A stretch of 64,000 bases of DNA from assembly GCA_959347315.1 (NCBI GenBank), contig OY365810.1, positions 26,984,585 to 27,048,584 on the forward strand, given 5' to 3'. Source of the DNA: Bimastos eiseni (Eukaryota; Annelida; Clitellata; Crassiclitellata; Lumbricidae). Below the pieces are notes generated by a model. That model had not been told where the DNA came from. It saw nothing but the letters and a program-made list of their open reading frames with translations, and ran no database searches. The position numbers were made by a program, and so were the translations under genes. This document shows positions 24,435 through 34,999 of the stretch, piece by piece (position 1 is the stretch's first letter; each line of letters starts with the position of its first letter).

Positions 24435-24572
24435 GTTGTTACGATAGACCTATATTACTGTTGTTACGATAGGCCTATATTACTGTTGTTACGATAGGCC
24501 TATATTACTGTTGTTACGATAGGCCTATATTACTGTTGTTATGATAGGCCTATATTACTACCTATATTACTG
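24435..24572 (+). repeat. 25-bp tandem repeat, about 5.5 copies
   Basis: Units start at 24435, 24460, 24485, 24510 and 24535. Each reads GTTGTTACGATAGGCC then TATATTACT. The centre ATAGGCCTAT is a perfect palindrome. Confidence 0.95.
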
Positions 24573-24676
24573 CTGCTTTAACAGTTGGCATTTGATCTTG
24601 TGTAGGTAGGCTGTACACTGCTTTAGCTCGATATATTTAGTTGATATGTTGGATTTATCCTAACCTACATTAGGAC

Positions 24677-24982
24677 CAGAGGTGTAATAAAGTTTTGAAA
24701 GTGGGGGGAGGGTGGGCATCATTTCTAAAATAGTGCGCGAAAAAATAACTTTTTCTCCAACTTTTTGAATTTTGCTCCTAATCAGAAATTTGACAAATGG
24801 GGGGGGGCACAAATTATCTTAACAAAAGTCATCTTAAAAAGCTATTGGAGAAACATAAAAAAGAACCGATTAGGGGGCACATAGGGGCACTGAGCACTAA
24901 AACTAGGGGCTTTGCCCCCCCCCCCCAGTTTTGAAACTGGGGGGTCTGGCGACCTCGGTGCTCCCCGTTTGTTATACCCCTG
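24677..24982. mobile_element. hAT-type MITE with 8-bp target duplication
   Basis: The 306-bp element begins CAGAGGTGTAATAAA and ends TTTGTTATACCCCTG (inverse CAGGGGTATAACAAA). It is flanked on both sides by ATTAGGAC (24669-24676 and 24983-24990), a perfect 8-bp direct repeat as expected for hAT. The interior has poly-G/poly-C stretches and AGTTTTGAAA words in inverted arrangement. There is no coding capacity. Confidence 0.9.
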
Positions 24983-24990
24983 ATTAGGAC

Positions 24991-26120
24991 ATGTGATTAA
25001 CATGTTTTCAAGTGGATACATTTTAATATGTAAGCCGAGTTCCGAACCGAGATTCGGTTCATCCCTATCTATGATGCTGCGGATGCAGAATTGCCTCACT
25101 TGTTGCTCTAATTGATGTCATCTCAGAGAAATACCCCATTGTTTCACAAGATGCCGTGGTGTGAATGGGAGCGCCACTGATTAGGTCTCTTGAGGGCGCT
25201 ATATAAATTTCAAGGTTATTAATGGTGAGGCTATAGTCTACGGTTGAGTGGTGATATGTCTCTGTAACTCTGGTTTGACTTCTTAGTTAGAGGCCCCAAC
25301 TGTTTGGGTAACCATTGCCACTTCACATGATCATTGCTTCATTCAGCTTTCGAAAGAGAAACCAGTCCTTCAATTCATTTTTGGGTCAAGTCTTTGGTTC
25401 TTTTTCTGTCATTTCACCTCGCGTTGCTATAGATGTCTATTATACGTGAATGCCCATCTTTCTTTTGTAGCTACCATGCCGGGAGACTCGGAACATACAA
25501 CTGCGTCTTCTTGATCTGTTCGTTAGACCATTGACACATTGCACAACCGGCTAAAACCTGTGGGCGGTTCACCACATTCTGTGTTAAAACATGCCAACAA
25601 CAGTTCCTTCACTACGAACCCTACTGTAGCTCTGTGAATTCTTCAGTTTCCATTCTCTGACAGTCGACATCCTGTCTACGATTGGGGATGAATTAACCCG
25701 AGTTTTATTTCTTGCAGAGTACAGAGTATTGCGAGTTTAATTTTGCCGAGTCGGAATTTAGAATATCTAACAAGTTTAGGCCTACTGTACTATACATTGT
25801 CAATAAGTAGGCATATTGCCTACCTTAAACAAATGCTTCATTTTGTACGTTATAAAAAGGTAGCCAATATTGTTGGTTAGACCTACACTGTGCGTTTCTA
25901 AGCTTAATATTTCAACAATGCTGACTAAATTCCATTATAACGAAGCGTAGCCTTTAGACTTGGGTCTCAGGTTTCAAGTGATGCTTCTTCAACCCGGTCA
26001 TACCGTATACAGTCATCGAGTTTATTAGGCCTAAATTTATGAAAGGTTCAGTCTGTTGGAACCGTGGACGCTTAGTTAACATGAGGCTGTCTATTAGATG
26101 TTTTTGTTCAATATATAATC
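24991..26120. other. Intergenic, repeat relics only
   Basis: A GGGCGCTATATAAATTTC tail of a LINE/SINE is visible at 25193-25210. The rest shows no convincing exon. Confidence 0.4.
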
Positions 26121-26131
26121 TGGGTATAAAG

Positions 26132-26272
26132 TTCTTCTTATCCCTATCAGAGAGATCAAATGGGATCGGAGACACCTTCTGTGCCCGCTGTGCCACGAGA
26201 GACCGCAAACAAAATACATCTTGCGAGAAGGACCCCATCCATTTGATCTTCCTGCTAGGGATAAAACGTCTA
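26132..26272. repeat. Imperfect inverted repeat (foldback)
   Basis: The arm at about 26132-26172 (ATCCCTATCAGAGAGATCAA) pairs with the arm at about 26230-26270 (reverse complement ATCCCTAGCAGGAAGATCAA) around a 55-60 bp loop. Arms match roughly 70-75 percent. The foldback lies inside a 113-codon minus-strand open frame (26295-25954) that does start with ATG and has no recognised domain. Confidence 0.6.
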
Positions 26273-26495
26273 TACAGATCTGTCATTTGAGGCATTGAAG
26301 AATGTGGCGATATCTTGTTCGCCGTAACGCTGTCCAGGCGTGGTTGCTAACTTTTCTTATCTCTAAATAATATTTGATGTACATTAAAGCTACTAAATAC
26401 TAATTATTGGAAAGGCCTTACCCATAATTCATTGTAATAATTAAATTATGTTAGCAATATCGTAGGCCTGTTGTGACTACTTGCGTGCAGAGGCT

Positions 26496-27149
26496 CAGAG
26501 TTGTCCACGGTTGACCCGCGGGTCGGGTCAGGTCACGAATATCCGTACATTCGGCGAGTGGGGTTGGGTCGAGGTCTTAGTGGGTCGGATTGGGTCGGGT
26601 TCCAAACCCGGACCCACTTGGACCCATAATTTTTTTCGCTGAGCTTAATTTTCAACTTTACGCTTCATAGAGTTACAGCGAAGAGCAACACCGGGTTTGT
26701 TCCTTCAAAAGGTCGTAAGAATAATTTCTCATTAATTTTGAGAAAAATCGAATGGTAAACGGATGGTTCACAAGCGTGTGAGCTAGCCAGGGTTACAACG
26801 CTGGGGCATGTGACCCGGACCCTCACACGTTTATCTAGTCCTAGTAATAACTGGAATTCTTTTGCAAGAATTTACGAAGAACGTAAATTTGAGCTGAAAT
26901 AAATTAACCAAATAATAAATATGAGCTTAAAATATTCTGTATAGCAGTCTGAATGTGTAGCGTTTTTACGACATTAGAATTTGACGAAAAATAATATTAG
27001 TAGGCCTATAACTGGCACAAAGGCGGGTCGGATCGGATCGGGTCATGCAGGTCATGGGTCGGGTCGGATATATAGGCCTTATAAGTCGGGTCGGGTCCAT
27101 TTTCGATGGGACGGGTCGGGTCATGAAAATTGAACCCGTGGCAACTCTG
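26496..27149. mobile_element. hAT-like nonautonomous element rich in GGGTC
   Basis: Left end CAGAGTTGTCCACGG and right end (reversed) CAGAGTTGCCACGGG form terminal inverted repeats, followed inwards by arrays of GGGTCGGGTC. The 8-bp flanks do not match, so the target duplication has decayed or the ends are misplaced. No transposase is visible. Confidence 0.65.
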
Positions 27150-27346
27150 CAGCTTTGGCGGTTTAAAACACATATCATGACTTTGTCGCTTAAACCAAGG
27201 TGAATGAGAAAATGTGTATTGATCTAGAATGTCAGCTGGAGTCTCTGAGCCGTCTGAAATCAGCTGACCGGCTAACTTTAAAATTATGAATTTATACCCA
27301 TGTAATGATGTCTGTTTTGAAAACATGTGCGCCCCTCATGTCCTTA

Positions 27347-27412
27347 GAAAGGGGCACGTAGAAGGGGCACGTAGAAGGGGCACGTAGAAGGGGCACGTAG
27401 AAGGGGCACGTA
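27347..27412 (+). repeat. 13-bp tandem repeat (GAAGGGGCACGTA), about 5 copies
   Basis: Almost perfect array ending in GGGGCACGTACCCC. Confidence 0.95.
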
Positions 27413-28382
27413 CCCCTGCAAGATACATGGTGTCGGGGCCTCTGGTTTAATTTTATAGTCCGAAAGTTTACTAGAAATATTTAAAATGAATTTTGAAATT
27501 TATTACATTTAAATACATTCAATAATCCGCACTGGAAGGCATGGCATGAAACAACAAACTACTGGTCTGGAGGAGTTAGCATCGCTGAAATAAAGTGCCT
27601 GCAGTATAATATATCTTATACATGTAGTGACGCTATATATAATTATAGTAACGAGTGTTTGTATACTAGAAGGTCATAATACTGTGTCTCTCTATATAAG
27701 TTATTCTGCCTCATTTGATTCGACTTAAGTAATATGAAGAGCCATAGGGATTACGGTTAACGGTTGGGAGACTGCACCGATGAAATTACACAAGTACAGA
27801 TGCGCATGCGTTTGTAAATACAATGCATCCATCAAAAACAGCTGCAATATATGGCTCACCTGAACGTGTTTAGTTATCACAGACCGAGTGACTCGTGACT
27901 AACAAGGAGAGAAATTACTCGGAAATTACGCATAGACATACATATAAACATATGATTTACTATAGGTTGCTTATACATGTATGTATAACATTGTATATAT
28001 GACAGGGCCTACCATGATTACACACGTGCACATAAGCACACAGATGCCTAATATACACGTCTACATTATATGTATTCGTGCATATACACTGTGTCCATAA
28101 ATAAAGGGACCCCCTAATGATGATTTGAAAATAAATAGTAAACATTCATCGATTTTTAAAATTTCAAAGCCGTTTTAATCCTAACATATTTATCTAGCGG
28201 TACATAAAACGTAATAGCTCGTGTCGTCCAAACGTGACGTCATAATGACGTCATTTCCCTCAAAATTAAAGTATTAAAAACTGCCCATAATATATCTACG
28301 GAATTTTTAACTTTTCTAAATGTTGCCGATAAACCGCCATAAATTTATTTCGAATTTAGTTTTATATCTGAATAACATTATA

Positions 28383-28500
28383 CTACAAGGTGTGTTCAAA
28401 GTGTCCGCCTTTGGCCTCAACACAAGCTTCAAGACGCGTGCGTCATTGGCCAATGGAAGTATCAATGACCAGCTGATCAAATTCCTCACATGCATTAACT
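28383..28500 (-). pseudogene. Mariner-like transposase C-terminal fragment
   Basis: Minus-strand frame ends RLEACVEAKGGHFEHTL followed by TAG at 28385-28383. This closely matches the ending of a group of Tc1/mariner-type transposases (RLxxCxxxxGGHFEHL). A stop codon lies shortly upstream (near 28450) and the catalytic DDE/D core is absent, so it is inactive. Confidence 0.8.
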
Positions 28501-28535
28501 TTGTAATTTAAAGACGTCACTGTGACGTAGGGGAG

Positions 28536-29075
28536 GTGGGGCAAGTTGGCAGAAAAATAAGTTTTATCACACATGAACGTTAACGAAACGCTATCATCGT
28601 AATTTTTTCTCACAACACAGCTATTAATAATGGGTACACTCTAGCACAAAATCAAGCATCACAATATTTTGTAAGTTTACAAAAAAGGACCTCAAAAATA
28701 TTCTGAAAGTCAACCAACTTGCCTCTGTTCTGGGGCAAGTTGGTTGCCTACTTGGGGCAAGATGGTGGCAATACAAATCATACACATAAATCTGGTTTGA
28801 CTTTGAAACAGTGGAAAATGGAAATCGAACGGGTTTTGATTGGATCAAATTCATTTTCAGTAAAGAGCATCTGATCTTAATGAGGATGTAAGATAAAACT
28901 ATTTAATGAAAATGGCATTGTCTAAGAAATCCAATATCCTATATTGGCAACAAAAATTCAGGAACTGTTTGAAATCACAACTTCAGCAATGGGCCTACTT
29001 GTTTGTTGTACCACTATACACATGGTGGAGCAAGTTGGTTTCATCCGCCAGCTTGCCCCCGCCAACTTGCCCCAT
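28536..29075. mobile_element. Nested element with GGGGCAAGTTGG ends
   Basis: GGTGGGGCAAGTTGGC at 28546 is matched by GCCAACTTGCCCC at 29061, in inverted orientation. Extra copies of GGGGCAAGWTGGT occur inside at about 28733 and 28754. The pattern looks like a DNA transposon inserted in the mariner remnant, but no target duplication could be fixed. Confidence 0.5.
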
Positions 29076-29901
29076 CAGGTAGACGCTACAAAATCTCGTG
29101 GTCATTGTTTATACAACGCGATTGGGTTAAACAAAGTACAGGCCTATCAGTAACAACGCGCAATAAATGCTTTACCAAATACAATGTAACCTATCTGTCA
29201 TTTTTCTGCATTCAGATGGATTAAGATGTACGATTTTTATAACTGTGAAATATTGTTTGCAATAAATAGACCAGCTTACTTCTAAGTAATGAACGACAAT
29301 AAAGCACCGTAGCCTGTGGCCGCCACTTAACAAAAGTAGGCGTACATGCTTGACATGCTCATCGATGAACTGCTCGTTAGACTGCTTTCCTGTCACGCAT
29401 TGTAAAAACCAACTTGCCTCCACTTCCATTACTTTTTTTTACCAGGACGTTTATAAATTACAGATCTGTGAATAAATATGTCAGCATTAAAACGGTTTTG
29501 GAATTTTAAAAATCGATGACCATTTATATGTAGGCTATAGCCTACTGTTTATATTTATACTAGCATCGTGAGGTCCCTTTATTTCCGGACATAGTGTATA
29601 TACTATAGGTCTATATATGCGCGAATACATTAGAATGTATGTTTGTATCTGGGTATCATAGAGTGCTAATATGAAAAAATTTACATATACACAATACACA
29701 ATGCACATGTGCATGCATCATGTATGCATAATGTAACTTCAAACAAATAAGATGTTTGCATTATAGAGAATCCGTTATCTAGATATATAGGTCTATGACT
29801 TCGTAAACGCATATAGCCTATATCGACAGGCTATATTTAATATATCTTATAAATAAAGAAGACTTTATGTGTGTCACTCTGCCTGGCGATATATTTCCAC
29901 G

Positions 29902-30325
29902 GTTTTGCAGCAATTGACTCGAAACCTTCGCCGTTGTCTCGGAGAACACCTGGGACACACAGTAGAGGGATTTCCGAACTCCGCAGCCGCCCTCTTCCTG
30001 GTCTCCACGACGAAAAACCTACGGCGCACCTCTCACACATCCATAAAAGTAAAGTTTCGTTCTTATTCGCCAGGATCGTGTCACCTGCATGCGGCATATC
30101 GTCCACGTACCAGTTATACAGTATCGCTTGCACATCCGGTCACATGAGTATGTACTATAAATACTATTTATTTACATGTATATCTAGATTCTGTGTATGT
30201 GTCTGTCTCCCCGTTTATGCATTTGCACACTTTTACAGCTATTCACTCGAAACCTTCGCCATTCACTCGGGGAACACCCCGGACACCCAGTAGAGGGGAT
30301 GGCCTTCGTCCTCCTCCTCGCCAGC
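29902..30325 (+). repeat. Diverged direct duplication (two ~90-bp copies)
   Basis: The segments 29902-29990 and 30231-30325 share ACTCGAAACCTTCGCC, GGGACACACAGTAGAGGG / GGACACCCAGTAGAGGGG and the CTCGG-AACACC words between them. They form a dispersed or tandem repeat family about 330 bp apart. Open frames crossing the region are not supported as genes. Confidence 0.7.
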
Positions 30326-31192
30326 AGTGTTGGGTACGAGACTAAAACCTCGAGACCAAGACCGAGAGGTCCAAGACCAAGACCGGGTGGTCCGAGACCA
30401 AGACCAAGACCGGGTGGTCCGAGACCAAGACCAAGACCAAGACCGATGCTCTTTTTTATAAACAATTCAATCTATTAAGACGCTAAAATGGAATATCACA
30501 CTTAAAACATAAATTTTTTTGCTGAAGAATACTAATCTTAATAATGGTCCGGAAACAGTTTTACCGCACACTTTTACCGCACACCGGCCAGTCTGAACTT
30601 TTGCGAGTTCAACCCTTGGCTTCGGCCGAAGATTATCACACTATAAATTACTTACAGAAGTTACAGTATACGATTTAAATACCAAATACTTTACAAGTAG
30701 ATTAACGTTTCGTTTGAATGATGTAGGCCTACTTGTACTCAGAATTGTAGGTTAATAGTAACTACACGAAGCTGACCATACAATTATTAGATTGTTCCAG
30801 AACCTTGAAATTTGTGAAAGCAAATTTTGAAATGGCTGGTTCCGTTGCAAATGCATTTTTTGCCCACAGTAACATGTATATATATATATATATATATATA
30901 GATGGTCTAAACACCGGTGTCTCTAATCGAAAAATAACCGACAAATATCAAAGAAATTGCTCTGATACGGCAAATGATCAAGAACGCTAACCTAAGACGA
31001 AGACCAATCTCAAGACTGTTCCTTTAAGACCAAGACCAAGACCGACGCATCCGAGAGCAAGACCAAGACCGATGGGTCCGACACCAAGACCAAGACCGAA
31101 GCCTTCGAGACCAAGACCAAGACTAAGGCCGCAGTTTTCCGGTCTCGAGACCTTCTCGAGACCAAGACCGCGGTCTCGATACCACATCCCTG
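30325..31192. mobile_element. hAT-type element, GAGACC-rich, 8-bp target duplication
   Basis: The 868-bp element starts CAGTGTTGGGTACGAGAC and ends in the inverse of CAGGGATGTGGTATCGAGAC. It is flanked by CTCGCCAG (30317-30324 and 31193-31200), a perfect 8-bp direct repeat. Both ends carry arrays of CCAAGACCAAGACC. A TA tract lies at 30876-30900. No transposase is present. A related copy lies at 45591-46441. Confidence 0.92.
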
Positions 31193-31200
31193 CTCGCCAG

Positions 31201-33330
31201 GGCCAAAAATCTGTCTTTACTCGGACACCGGGTGCCCCAGCTAGTATATATATATACGCACATACAATGCCATGTGTATATATAAATGTGCATATATATG
31301 TGGATGTATGTATATATTCAATTAAGATGCGTGTCAATGTTTGGCAGGCCGCACGCACCTCCGTGTCAGTCGTTATAAAATAAGGACGAGCAATTTCCTC
31401 CTCTCGCTCGGACCAAATAAGTAGAGGCGTCAGTTGTCGGACTGTTTACATCGTTTAAAGAGGAAGCAGACTTATTTGCTGCTGCTGGTGTTGCAGCTGT
31501 TGGTTGTGGTAGCGCTATATAAGTGCTTTGCTCAGCTTCAGTTTCTCATCCTTTGCCTATATAAGAGGTTAACTGACAGCACGAGGCCAGTGTTGTGTCT
31601 ATTCGAGGCTGCTTCAATATTGCGAAGATTGATAGACCTATCTAGTCATCTATTTGCTGACGTCATCGACGGAAGTCACCTAACCATTTTCGAAGGTTCG
31701 TAGTTGTAACTTCTGTGAATTTTGATGACCAGAATCATTCTTCGACTACGATGTGTATCATGACGGCGATGATGGCGACGGTATTGCTTCCGATGACGAC
31801 GATGATGATGATGACGATGACGATGACGATGCTGCTGCTGATGATGATGATGAAGATGATGGTGATGATGATGGTGATGATGACGACGACGATGATGAAT
31901 GATGACGCACCAGGTAAAAGATCACGGTCACGTGATGGATGGCATAATGATAGTATGCAAGCATCAGAGCTGCGCATTCGACGGCAAATATATTGTTATT
32001 ATAAATATTACATTACATAGTTACACATATTATGTGTTTATGTAATATTCAGTTTCAATTGTGACTTGCTGCATGTGTTCTTACGAAGATTTGAATCGTA
32101 GGATATGCCTAAAATATTTGAATCTAGTATTTAAACCAACTGTGTCTAGCCTATAATAATATCATTATATGGACTTCAGATGGCAAGCAACTGTTTTTGC
32201 TAATCGCATTTCTAATCGCTGTCCAAATGGTTTAGTCACGCACGCTGCTGTGCAATACCTGATCCACGCATCTGGAATGAGGGATGACAGCGAAAGAGGG
32301 ACGTATAGGGACGGAGAGTGAAAGGCAGAGAGACAGGAAGAAAACGAAGGAGGGCTGAGACATTTTGGAGATATGGTCTAGAGGCAGTTGGCAGGATATC
32401 GAGGCGTGAATGAAGATGACACCAAGATTCGAAGTCGCGGTGGAAGGAGAGTGCGGAGTGAAGGTGGCAGTGATGATGGATGCAAGAAGGACGGATAGGA
32501 TAGTTGAAGTAGCCAGCAACCTGAAGTGAAGGATAGAGAAGAGTGTATACAAAGGAACTGTATAGCAGTCTTACTGTCGGTGCTTTAGAGGTTACGTAAT
32601 TATTTTCAAAGTAAGAAATCTGACATCCATTTGATAGAAGCATGCAGCAGGAATGATTCCGGTCTTTCAATGATAAAAAGGCAGTCTGGCCATTTAAGCA
32701 TAGGCCCAACTTGTACAATAATTAGTACAACTATTTTTTTTATCCTAATTTAAATAATAAATACATAGGCTCAACGTAAGGGGCGAAAGAAACGCCAGCG
32801 CCATGTTGTCTCCAGTCTTATAGCATTTCTGTGCTATGCCTGCCTATGAGTAGACCCTATACACAGATATCTTACCATAAATCGTAACACATACTGATAT
32901 TGTACTAATTGCAGCAGTATATGTCCGTCATTATCCTCTATTACGTCATTAGTGTCACCTAAATCCACAAAACGAAATACAAAGCTATTTCATGTGTCAA
33001 CAGAAGGATGTGCTCTGAGTGATAAATGGTCGTTGGCGATATAATACACGATGCATCATGAGTGAGACGTCTGCAGACGAACCTTTTATTCGCCATTCAT
33101 TTACTGAACAAATACATTAGCAATGCTTCAAATTGCTCGTATTAATTAAGTTACGTTTTTAAGCTGCTGCATATGTATACGTGACTGAATATTTCACTGA
33201 ACGAAATACGGAGCAATTAATCCGATTGGACTAATCGTTGCTTACTTATGCTCTTCCATGAGGCGTCCTATTCGTGTTTTCTCTGTAGCTTTATAGGGAT
33301 GAGCGGAACAGAGCTGTCTGAAAATGACAT
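31201..33330. other. Intergenic, low-complexity tracts, no gene recognised
   Basis: Contains a GAT/GACGAT-rich stretch at 31790-31900 that opens several false frames. A minus-strand open frame of 160 codons (32718-32236) has no motif I recognise and no start or splice support beyond the frame itself. Confidence 0.4.
31790..31900 (+). repeat. GAT/GACGAT microsatellite
   Basis: Imperfect trinucleotide array; gives poly-Met, poly-Ser or poly-Ile translations according to frame. Confidence 0.9.
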
Positions 33331-33339
33331 TCTATTACT

Positions 33340-34050
33340 TTGACTCTATAGTTCTTTTGGCATCAGTGGAAGGCTTCACGACTGGCTTCGCTCTTTCCTA
33401 AATGGTGACACCTCCTGTGTTATAGTTGACTTAGGCCTACATGTATCTATAGATCTCAATGGGCCACGTACTCATAGGCTACCCCTGTAGGAGTCTGTGT
33501 TGGGCCCTCTGCTATACGTGCCGTGTATATTGCTGATATAGAAACACTTCTATCCCTTTGCGGTGTTTGTAGTCTAATCTTTGCTGGTGACACTCAGGTC
33601 TATGTCCATTGTCCGGCGATGGATGCGGCATCTGTCGTCAAATCCATGCAAGTGGCCATGAATTTACTTGGGGTCTTTGTGCCCTCTAATAGCTAGACTT
33701 CAATTAAACCCTACAAAACGGAGTTCATCTGGCTTGGTATACTAGCAGCAACTAGCTGGATGCTGGAGGCTGGAGCTGGGTAGACCTACTCTGTCAACTT
33801 GCTTTCCTGATTTCTTATTCTCTATCTCTCTCCGGGATCTAGGGGTCATTCTTGACCAAGAACTTATTTTCGCTCTGCAAATCAGAACCCTTTTCCTTGG
33901 CTGCTTCTACCCAGCTACGTCAACTTCGTGTTATCCGTCGATCTCTCACACACAGAGATGCAGTTACCTTAGTACACGCTTTCACTAGTCGCTTAAATTT
34001 CTGCTGCTCATTTTCCGCTGGCATGATCTTGACCTACTCTGCCTAAGCAC
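33340..34050 (+). pseudogene. CR1-like reverse transcriptase, palm-region fragment
   Basis: Plus-strand translation with several stops and shifts shows the core of a non-LTR reverse transcriptase: FGISGRLHDWLRSFLNGDTS, then a GSVLGPLLY-like block, then SLIFAGDTQVYVHC in place of FADDTQxY, and NPYKTEFIWLG-like sequence before an RSLTHRDAVTLVHAF segment. The first catalytic Asp of the FADD box reads Gly. It is clearly dead. It has the part of the protein missing from the C-terminal fragments elsewhere in the window. Confidence 0.75.
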
Positions 34051-34220
34051 TCTCTAGGCTGTAGGGGCTAACACACTGAAGCGCAGAGCGAAGGAACCGA
34101 GTCCGATTCCCGCATCTCTAGGTTTTGGTTAAATTAATAGTATAACGTAATGGGCGTCTTGCATCGCTGCCGACCGTTAAATTCGACTCCTGTAATAACA
34201 GGTTTTCATTCGTTCGTGCT

Positions 34221-34582
34221 AGTGTATGTTTGTGATCATACTGCGGTTTGTCAGTTTTTAATTAAAACGAAAATTATTAATTAATATCGGGTTAATAGTT
34301 TAATACATATGCCATCAGACTGTGTATGCCAGCACGATCATACATGTACATTTTGATTCAACATGTTGGTTCCGCGCGTCTCATCTGCTTCATAATTAAT
34401 CCGAGTTCTGTCCTATGTCTCAGTATATCCACAAAATGTAACGCAGACATATATATATGTATGTATATATATGACAATATAGTGTATGTTTGTGATTATA
34501 CTGCTGTTTGTCAGTTTTTAATTAAACGAAAATTATTGATTATTATCGGGTTAATAGTTTAACAGTATGATCACAAACATAC
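34221..34582. repeat. Two ~87-bp direct repeats plus an inverted end
   Basis: AGTGTATGTTTGTGATYATAC ... ATCGGGTTAATAGTTTAA occurs at 34221-34307 and 34481-34566, about 95 percent alike and 260 bp apart. The second copy runs into GTATGATCACAAACATAC, the inverse of its own start. Confidence 0.85.
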
Positions 34583-34834
34583 AATATATATATATATATA
34601 TATACGAAATGTAACTGAAATGAAGTAGTTAATATTTCCAAAGAAAATCAGTAAGCCGATCGTGTTTTCAATTAAATCTGTCTGCTCATTGAATATTTTC
34701 CTCTTTTACACTCGACCAGAGAGAATGGCTTTTGCTTTCTATCCAAGGTCAGACACATAATAGGGCGCATTCGTATCCGTAATCTACACACTTTCAAAGC
34801 GCCACTCCAAAGCCATCGCGGGACACCATACAGC

Positions 34835-34904
34835 TTATTATGATGATGATGACGACGACGACGATGTTGATGATGCGGACGACGACGTACGATGTTGTTG
34901 CTGA

Positions 34905-34952
<48 letters not shown>

Positions 34953-34958
34953 GATTAA

Positions 34959-34997
<39 letters not shown>

Positions 34998-34998
34998 A
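34835..34998. repeat. GAC/GAT then (AAT)n and (ATT)n microsatellites
   Basis: A GACGACGAT tract is followed by AAT repeats that switch at about 34930 to ATT repeats. The tract directly precedes a LINE fragment. Confidence 0.9.
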
Positions 34999-34999
34999 A

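Larger units (their letters stand above)
28087..29596. mobile_element. Tc1/mariner-type transposon, decayed, 1.5 kb
   Basis: Left end CACTGTGTCC-ATAAATAAAG-GGACC and right end (reversed) CACTATGTCC-GGAAATAAAG-GGACC are terminal inverted repeats next to TA dinucleotides. The inverted match resumes further in (ATCGATTTTTAAAATT and CCGTTTTAAT blocks at about 28150-28195 and 29480-29520). The interior keeps only the transposase C-terminus (28383 onwards, minus strand), and another repeat is nested in it. Confidence 0.85.

Noticed and set aside
28200..28260. CRE-containing promoter
   Set aside because: The TGACGTCA words lie inside the mariner-like element's subterminal region and no gene follows.
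32236..32718. 160-codon minus-strand frame
   Set aside because: No recognised motif, no splice sites, and the sequence is biased to GA/CT. It could be a repeat remnant but I cannot support a gene.
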